Positions 59,073-64,000 of a DNA stretch of 64,000 nucleotides are shown piece by piece; positions within the stretch are counted from its first letter, which is position 1; each line of letters opens with the position of its first letter. The stretch covers positions 1 to 64,000 of the forward strand of contig NZ_NKCN01000009.1 in assembly GCF_002245535.1 (NCBI RefSeq), written 5' to 3'. The position numbers and the translations under genes are program-made. The notes beneath the pieces are model-generated. The model did not search any database. It saw only the letters and a list, made by a program, of their open reading frames with translations, and was not told the DNA's origin. This DNA comes from Mycobacterium lehmannii. GTDB lineage: Bacteria; Actinomycetota; Actinomycetes; Mycobacteriales; Mycobacteriaceae.

Positions 59073-59516
59073 ATGCGGAACCACGCCACTTCCCCGCCGG
59101 GCGACATCCGCGCTGTCGTCGGCGGCCGCACACCAAACCAACAGCCCCACCGCAGTCCCGCTGCCGACCTCGAGGCGATGATGGCCCTCGAGGCGATGAT
59201 GGCCCGCAATGGTGGCGGCTCGGTGTACGTCATCGCCGCGAAAACCCGTGCGCATCAAGCGGTCTGCACGTGCCGATGGCAAGGCCGCCGACGGCTGCTC
59301 TGGCCCCCGAACGCCGTCGTCGATGCACTCGAACACGCCGCCCGCACCGGGTGCCGGCCCTGCCACCCGCTGGTCTGGCCAACCATGCCCGCTGCCGCGC
59401 CAAACCCGCGCGCATACATCTGCGACACCACTTGCCTCCCGCCATCGCATGCGGAGACAGCCGTGCAATGTGGCCGAGGCCCGATGGACCTGCGGCCGAG
59501 CCAGATCCAGCCGTGA
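59073..59516 (+). CDS. Small Cys-rich protein at the end of the whiB operon (147 aa)
   Basis: The ATG follows an AGGGAGGA site 18 nt after the previous gene. A perfect tandem 18-bp repeat (59169-59186, 59187-59204) encodes LEAMMA twice. The centre has VCTCRWQGRRR and RTGCRPCHP, a C-x-C / C-x-x-C pair that may bind zinc. The last 30 residues look weakly coding, so the true end is unsure. Function unknown. Confidence 0.5.
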   Translation: MRNHATSPPGDIRAVVGGRTPNQQPHRSPAADLEAMMALEAMMARNGGGSVYVIAAKTRAHQAVCTCRWQGRRRLLWPPNAVVDALEHAARTGCRPCHPLVWPTMPAAAPNPRAYICDTTCLPPSHAETAVQCGRGPMDLRPSQIQP

Positions 59517-59544
59517 GCACAACAAGCCGGGCCCGACGGCAGAA

Positions 59545-59663
59545 ACGGTTTAACCGTACGTCGGCGTGTCAACCTCACTTTTCACTCCCGCAACGGCATG
59601 CTGGCCCCATGTCGGCGGCTCCCTATCGCACGCATGCGGAGCTATACCCGACGGTTAAACCGC
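59545..59663. promoter_or_regulatory. Pair of ACGGTTwAACCGy palindromes upstream of rep
   Basis: ACGGTTTAACCGT (59545-59557) is a perfect 13-nt palindrome; ACGGTTAAACCGC (59651-59663) matches except the last base. Their starts are 106 bp apart, close to ten helical turns, which favours looping by one bound protein. They could be operators for rep or origin sites. Confidence 0.55.
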
Positions 59664-59805
59664 CGCATCGGCGGGGCGACCACACCCACGCATCACACCA
59701 CAGCGCCGCAACCCCGGAAGGAGGGCACTCACACGCCTGATTGACGGCGCGCAGACGCCGCTAACCCGAACTGAATACGCGCGAAAGCCCAACGCCCGCA
59801 AATAG

Positions 59806-59864
59806 TTCGGCCCCCGGCTCAATACCGAGGGCCGAAGCAGGTGAGTCGAGTTGGCGCTCGACTC
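59806..59864 (+). promoter_or_regulatory. Two tandem hairpins in the rep 5' leader
   Basis: Hairpin one is 59806-59817 with 59825-59836 (TTCGGCCC plus CGG, one C/A mismatch, 7-nt loop). Hairpin two is 59843-59850 with 59857-59864 (GAGTCGAG, TTGGCG loop). They end 35 nt before the rep start, a position suited to copy-number control by attenuation or antisense RNA. Confidence 0.5.
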
Positions 59865-59898
59865 GGGTGCTTGCGCACCTACCCCGAAGGGAACTGTC

Positions 59899-61122
59899 GT
59901 GTCGGACAGATTCCACGGTAACGCACGCCCTGCCGCAGTGCTAGAGGTGTGCGCTAATCGTGACAAGCCAACCGAACAGCGCAGCCTGCCCTATCGCGGC
60001 TGCACCAAGATCGCGCCGCGAGCGGGCACCGCCCGAACGGCGCCAGTGTGGATTCTTCGGGCTGCCGGTCATGCCCACGGGCACGCACATCCACTGATCC
60101 GGCTGGACCTCGGTGACATGCCATGGGCCGGTGTCCCGTGCTGGTCCGGCGGAGCCGAGCGCTGGGCACGTGAAACCGTGCCCGCCGCCTACAAGCAGCG
60201 CTACGACACGCACGTGCGGCCGGTCATGCCCGGCAACCCGATCAGCCTGCCCACCCTGATCAAGGTCGCCGCCGCGAGGGCGCGGTATGCAGATCACCGC
60301 ACAGGCCGCGACTGCCGGCCAACCAACGCCACCTTGGCCGCATGCGCTGGAGTCAGCATCCGCACCGTACAACGGGCCTCCACCGCGCTTCGCCTGCTCG
60401 GCGTGGCCACCGAGGTGCTGCGTGGTCGCCAGCGCAGCCGCAACGAGCGCATGGCCAGCTGGCGAGTCGCAGACAAAGGTCGCGGATGGGCTTCGGTGTG
60501 GGCGCTTCATGATAACCGCAACCGATGTCTGTCACCCCACCCCGCAGGGTCTCTTTTTCCTGAAAAACCTTCTGTTAAGAACAAACTCACTACCCAACAC
60601 CGCCGGCACGCCGGCGGTAGCCGCACCGCTACGCGGCGCGACAGCCCCGAGCCCGGGGCTCGGCTCGCCAGGCAATGGGTGCTCGACCCCACAAGCCCGC
60701 CCTGGGCGCGGCGTTATCGCACACCCCAGGCCTGGGCCCGGCTGTTGGCGGGACCGGAAACGCACAACTGGACACCCAGAGACGTCAACCAGCTCATCTC
60801 CGACTACATCGGCGTCGGCAACTGGGTTCCCGACAGCCCACACAAGCCGGCAGGCCTGCTCGGACACATCCTGAAGTGGCACGACAACCTGCAGGAACGC
60901 CCAGCGGCCCTCGACGAAGCCCGCGAAGCCGAACAGCTGGCCGCCGAGCGGGCCCGCATCGCCGCGAATGCGGCCGAGCGCGAACAGCACCGGAGAGCGC
61001 GCGAAATGGGTCGCGCGGCACTCGATGGTCCCGGCCACGCCGCAGCCCGCAAGGCACTCGAGGAAGCCCTACAACGCAAGCGGCAACGCCGAGAACCAAA
61101 TCCAGGTCCTGAGCGGCAATGA
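59899..61122 (+). CDS. rep: Plasmid replication initiator (Rep) with HTH domain
   Basis: GTG 59899 follows a GAAGGGA site; the frame opens at 59851. The 407-aa product has a central winged-helix (TNATLAACAGVSIRTVQRAS, then TALRLLGVATEVLRG), the recognisable part of Rep proteins on large mycobacterial plasmids. RGWASVWALH follows. A C-terminal domain has a long charged coiled-coil (EAREAEQLAAERARIAANAA). Its stop overlaps the next ATG. The assignment rests on recalled motif similarity and on context with parA. Confidence 0.75.
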   Translation: MSDRFHGNARPAAVLEVCANRDKPTEQRSLPYRGCTKIAPRAGTARTAPVWILRAAGHAHGHAHPLIRLDLGDMPWAGVPCWSGGAERWARETVPAAYKQRYDTHVRPVMPGNPISLPTLIKVAAARARYADHRTGRDCRPTNATLAACAGVSIRTVQRASTALRLLGVATEVLRGRQRSRNERMASWRVADKGRGWASVWALHDNRNRCLSPHPAGSLFPEKPSVKNKLTTQHRRHAGGSRTATRRDSPEPGARLARQWVLDPTSPPWARRYRTPQAWARLLAGPETHNWTPRDVNQLISDYIGVGNWVPDSPHKPAGLLGHILKWHDNLQERPAALDEAREAEQLAAERARIAANAAEREQHRRAREMGRAALDGPGHAAARKALEEALQRKRQRREPNPGPERQ

Positions 61123-61790
61123 AACCCGCTCAGAGGCCGCCACGGCCTGCGTGCAGCGCGGACCCGGAGCTGTGGTTCGACAAGGTGCAACCCAAACACG
61201 CCCTCCTCGCCTGCCTGGGCTGCCCCATGCGCCAATGGTGCGCCGGCGAAGCACTTCGCGTACAAGCCTCATTCGGTATGTGGGCCGGCATCTTCATCGA
61301 CAACAACCTGGCTTCGGTCACGGCGCTACTGCGCGACATCGCCCAATCCCCCGCGCCCACTGAAAGCGTCACTGCGTCGCCCAACTGTCACCGCGTCGCA
61401 GCGCCCGGCGCCGCCACACCACCGCCCACACCGCGGGCCCCTCGCCGGGTCAATGCAGTGCTCTCCCTCATTTCGGCGCGATCCTCAGGTCATTGCGAAA
61501 TCATGACCCAACACTGCCGGCTGACCTTCGACACACTCGGCAGCCGCGTCCCAGGGCGTGACCCTTGGACCCTCGAACGCGCCGGCGACGCCTACGCCGT
61601 CTGCAGACCCTGTGCCGCAGCACTCGCCGACGCCGAACCCGCATTCGTTGAGCGCCTCGGCATCGTCGTGCGGCCACCGTACGAGCCGGCATACACACGA
61701 TTCTTCTGGCGACAAACGCGGTGGGTGTACCTCGACGGAGGTAGCCGCATCTGTCCAGCGGACGACCAAATCATCCGAAAAGCACTGTGA
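61119..61790 (+). CDS. WhiB-like protein with long C-terminal extension, coupled to rep
   Basis: ATG 61119 overlaps the rep stop as ATGA. The N-terminal 80 residues have WhiB ligands (PACSADPELWF, ACLGCPMRQWC) and a GMWAGIFID turn. A Pro-rich linker leads to a second domain of about 100 residues with HCRLTFDTLG and YAVCRPCAAAL, possibly another metal site. WhiB proteins are normally about 80-130 aa, so 223 aa is unusual. Coupling to rep suggests redox- or stress-linked control of replication or copy number; this is inference. Confidence 0.7.
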   Translation: MKPAQRPPRPACSADPELWFDKVQPKHALLACLGCPMRQWCAGEALRVQASFGMWAGIFIDNNLASVTALLRDIAQSPAPTESVTASPNCHRVAAPGAATPPPTPRAPRRVNAVLSLISARSSGHCEIMTQHCRLTFDTLGSRVPGRDPWTLERAGDAYAVCRPCAAALADAEPAFVERLGIVVRPPYEPAYTRFFWRQTRWVYLDGGSRICPADDQIIRKAL

Positions 61791-63019
61791 CAGCTACACA
61801 GCCGGGCAAATGCCATTCAACGCAGACTTCAACCGGCGCCTATTTCGTCACCGTGACGGATAGTTTCGCATGATCGCCGCTCCGACGACCAGCCCACCAA
61901 ATCGCGCGGCACGCAGCAGTCGATGCGTTGCCCGCAGTCACGAACCCCATTGAGGCGGTGGTCCAGGCCATGGTGCCGGGCACAATTACTGCCGCAGCCG
62001 CACGCACAACAGCGGACAGAGCTGTCTCCTGGGTATTGGGCGCGATACGGCGCACAGCTTCGATAAAGGCGCGCAGCGCAGTCTGTTCGATGGCTGCGTG
62101 CACAACGGTGTCGCGCGTCGTCGTGCGTGCGTTATCTGAGGCGTCGTGCGCGCCTTCGTAGACAGCAGGCGAGGCTGCATCGTATTCAGTTGTGGCCCAG
62201 GTGTTCATCGCGTCATCGCTGGAGATCACATGCGTTGTGTACGGCCGCACCGCGCGCACAGTGTGGCTATCAACTGTCGTCGCTGTCCATCTACACGTAC
62301 GTGCGCTGATTGAGCGCCATACATATGAGCGGGCCTCGACCGCGACACGCCGAAACGCGCGAGTGACAATTGCGCTGCAGGCGGTGAGTTCATTCACCGG
62401 CAGGTTGGACTGACTGGGCATTTGCTGGCGGTGGTCACCATTGTCGCGGCGATAGCAGTGGACATCTGTCTCATGGTGCCGCTGGTCGCTCGCCTCGTCG
62501 TCACGGCCCTTGTAGGTGACGCGGTATGCGCCCATATAGGGATCGAGGTATCGGTGCAGGTATTGGGTCAGGTATGTGCGCAGGTGTGGTGTGTTGGTGT
62601 TGGCACTGGTACGGCCACCGTGAGGCAGTAGGTGAGCTATAGAGCTGCTCTGCATACGGGGGTCTAGCCCGGGCGCCATGCGGCGCGATGCACAGTGACG
62701 CTGGCAGGCGGCGGCATTGACGGGTGCACCTCGTGTCAGGCCTCGACGGTTGTGAGAGCCGGGACGGCGGGGTTCACTGAGGTGGCTGCTAGCCGTACTG
62801 GCTGCTCCCACCTTTTGTTTGCCACACCGTGCGAGGTAGATCGCGCTATGACGGACGCAACTGTTCCTGGTGCGCGTGTCGCGGCGCGTTGCGCAGCGGC
62901 GCGTCGCATCGCGCGCACTACACTTCGGGAACCATGGACAAGGATGCGGTTCCGCGCGTGGCGGCATGTAGTGCGCCACGCCATCATCCGGCGTCATCAT
63001 GCCTGAATGCGGGGCAGAC
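61791..63019. other. About 1.2 kb of atypical DNA between rep and parA
   Basis: Apart from a doubtful minus-strand frame (61840-62421), I see no supported gene. The sequence is rich in alternating GCGC/TGCG tracts, notably 62875-62925. It may hold the centromere (parC/parS) read by the ParAB system, part of the origin, or decayed genes. No clean iteron could be defined by eye. Confidence 0.4.
61840..62421 (-). CDS. Possible Ala/Thr-rich tetrapeptide-repeat protein (193 aa), degenerate
   Basis: From ATG 62421 the frame shows a loose four-residue period with small residues at fixed places (DAMNTWATTEYDAASPAVYE, then GAHDASDNARTTTRDTVVHA and FIEAVRRIA). Such A-T-x-x repeat proteins occur in actinobacterial plasmids and phages. 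The frame continues open to 63039, but that part overlaps parA and looks non-coding. No ribosome binding site stands out. It could be a relic. Confidence 0.3.
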   Translation of the reverse strand: MPSQSNLPVNELTACSAIVTRAFRRVAVEARSYVWRSISARTCRWTATTVDSHTVRAVRPYTTHVISSDDAMNTWATTEYDAASPAVYEGAHDASDNARTTTRDTVVHAAIEQTALRAFIEAVRRIAPNTQETALSAVVRAAAAVIVPGTMAWTTASMGFVTAGNASTAACRAIWWAGRRSGDHAKLSVTVTK

Positions 63020-63991
63020 ATGACCCATAGCGTAACCACCTGGGAGCAACCAGAAGTCGCGATCGAGTGGGCGCGTCTCGGACACGCCTACGTGGTCGCA
63101 AATGACAAGGGCGGCGTCGGAAAGACCACCACGAGCGCTCACCTTGGCGGGCTCGCCGCCTCAGACGGTGTGCGCACCCTGCTGGTCGACCTCAACGGGC
63201 AGGGCAATTGCGCTCAGCTGCTGGGCTTCGCCCACACTGAGAACGATGACAAAGGTCGCAACCTCTTCAGCGCAGTAACTGCCGGAGCGCCTCTCAGCCC
63301 GGCACGCGGCGTTAGACCCAACCTCGACGTCATCCCTGGCGGCCCGTACGTTCGGCGGATCGGATCAGTCCTGTCAGCGGAACTGGCAACCAGCGCGGAC
63401 GCCAACCGCGTCCATCTTGCCTTGGCCGAGTGCCTGCAAACTATCGCCAGTGACTACCAACTGATCATCATCGACACCCCTCCCGAGAATCCCTTGCTGT
63501 CCAACATCGCCTTGTGCGCGGGGCGATTTGTCATCGTCCCGTTGAAGACTGACGCGTTCTCGCGGCAAGGACTTCGCGACATAGCGTCCGACATCCGAGG
63601 CATGCGAGAGCACAATCCACACCTGACCCTGCTCGCCGTGTTCGTGTTCGCCTCGGGCACTGGATCGAAGAAGATTCGGCGTGATATCGCCAAGAATGTG
63701 TCCGAAGACCTCGGCCAAAGCAGCGGCCTTCTGCTCGACGCCTTCATCCGTCATGCGGAGTCCGTGGCCAACGAGATGGTCAAATACGGGCTACTCGCTT
63801 ACGAACTCGAGCAAGAGATTCAGAACAACCCGAAGTACTGGGAGCTACGCAAAGGCAGTGCCAAGAACGCAACAACAGTCAGTGAAACGTCACGACTGGT
63901 CGCCGAGGACTACGACCGACTGGCGAAAGAAATCTTCACCCGCGCTGGTGAGCGACGAGCCGAAATGATCGAAGAAGGAAGTTGGCCATGA
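63020..63991 (+). CDS. parA: ParA-family partition ATPase
   Basis: The product has the deviant Walker A KGGVGKTTTSAHLGG near residue 31, LLVDLNGQGNCAQLLG, and Walker B IIIDTPPENPLLSNIALCAG. FVIVPLKTDAFSRQGLRDIA follows. ATG 63020 has a weak GGGG site; ATG 62999 is an alternative. It drives plasmid segregation together with a ParB and a centromere. Its stop overlaps the next ATG, so it is the first gene of a par operon cut by the window edge. Confidence 0.9.
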   Translation: MTHSVTTWEQPEVAIEWARLGHAYVVANDKGGVGKTTTSAHLGGLAASDGVRTLLVDLNGQGNCAQLLGFAHTENDDKGRNLFSAVTAGAPLSPARGVRPNLDVIPGGPYVRRIGSVLSAELATSADANRVHLALAECLQTIASDYQLIIIDTPPENPLLSNIALCAGRFVIVPLKTDAFSRQGLRDIASDIRGMREHNPHLTLLAVFVFASGTGSKKIRRDIAKNVSEDLGQSSGLLLDAFIRHAESVANEMVKYGLLAYELEQEIQNNPKYWELRKGSAKNATTVSETSRLVAEDYDRLAKEIFTRAGERRAEMIEEGSWP

Positions 63992-64000
63992 GTAGATTGC
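63988..64000 (+). CDS. Start of the next par-operon gene, cut by the window edge
   Basis: ATG 63988 overlaps the parA stop as ATGA, behind a GAAGAAGGAAG site. Only four codons (M-S-R-L) are visible. By position it should encode the ParB-type centromere-binding partner. Confidence 0.6.

Larger units (their letters stand above)
59517..59898. other. Rep leader and likely origin region, no firm gene
   Basis: It contains the palindrome pair and two hairpins. A 43-codon frame, 59610-59741 (MSAAPYRTHAELYPTVKPP), is possible but weakly supported. No classical iteron array or AT-rich tract was seen. Confidence 0.45.

Noticed and set aside
61840..63039. Full 399-aa minus-strand frame
   Set aside because: The 5' third overlaps the parA start and has mixed low-quality composition; only the part below 62421 shows any pattern.
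1..64000. CRISPR arrays, rRNA, tRNA, insertion sequences
   Set aside because: No regularly spaced direct repeats, no conserved RNA sequence blocks and no transposase motifs (DDE, serine or tyrosine recombinase) were seen on either strand.

Overview
The window is high-GC actinobacterial DNA and reads as most of a large conjugative mycobacterial plasmid of the ESX-P (pRAW-like) kind. It has a MobF relaxase at the left end, a mycobacterial-type Rep protein and the start of a ParA/ParB partition operon at the right end, and between them a type IV secretion-like (T4SS) module and a complete type VII secretion (T7SS/ESX) locus. PE, PPE, EspG, MycP and WhiB families place the host in Mycobacterium. 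No chromosomal housekeeping gene, rRNA, tRNA or CRISPR array was seen.

Layout. 1-0.34 kb: non-coding DNA with tandem hairpins, a candidate oriT. 0.34-3.6 kb: relaxase/helicase and a small unknown. 3.6-13.7 kb: an accessory block that looks like a defence island. It holds a two-gene module resembling RexA/RexB phage exclusion, a sigma-like/winged-helix protein, a type III restriction-modification pair (res-mod), a frameshifted small gene, a DUF6338-like membrane protein and a 50-aa protein. 13.7-27.2 kb: T4SS-like genes (VirB6-, VirB4-, VirB3/VirB2-like, TcpC-like, VirD4/TcpA-like) whose operon ends in eccA, plus an HTH regulator. 27.4-28.5 kb: two plus-strand unknowns. 28.5-44.2 kb: eccE, mycP, eccD, an EspI-like ATPase, eccB, espG, two Esx-like genes, PPE, PE and eccC. 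44.2-55.5 kb: Esp-like substrates and chaperones, paired small membrane proteins, an NlpC/P60 hydrolase and a thermonuclease-like lipoprotein. 55.5-59.5 kb: an XRE regulator, WhiB, alpha/beta hydrolase and a DUF4326-ASCH-like protein. 59.5-64 kb: rep leader, rep, a second WhiB-like gene, about 1.2 kb of odd low-coding DNA, parA and the first codons of the next gene.

The most notable unannotated signal is a repeated bipartite promoter: an AAATT-n-GTGC-like box, about 23 nt, then a TAGGnT -10 hexamer. In most copies the start codon follows 6-7 nt later, implying leaderless mRNAs. I find about 16 copies in front of nearly every T4SS and T7SS transcription unit, and one in front of the HTH regulator at 23961. 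That makes the transfer genes look like one regulon, with the HTH protein as its candidate controller. The promoter geometry also settles several start codons (eccC, both paired membrane proteins, NlpC/P60, the EspI-like ATPase).

Functionally, the relaxase, coupling ATPase and VirB-like parts would process and move DNA. The ESX machine, with its own EspG, MycP and substrates, would handle the mycobacterial outer envelope; such plasmids are known to need both systems. All names come from reading motifs by eye. No database search was run.
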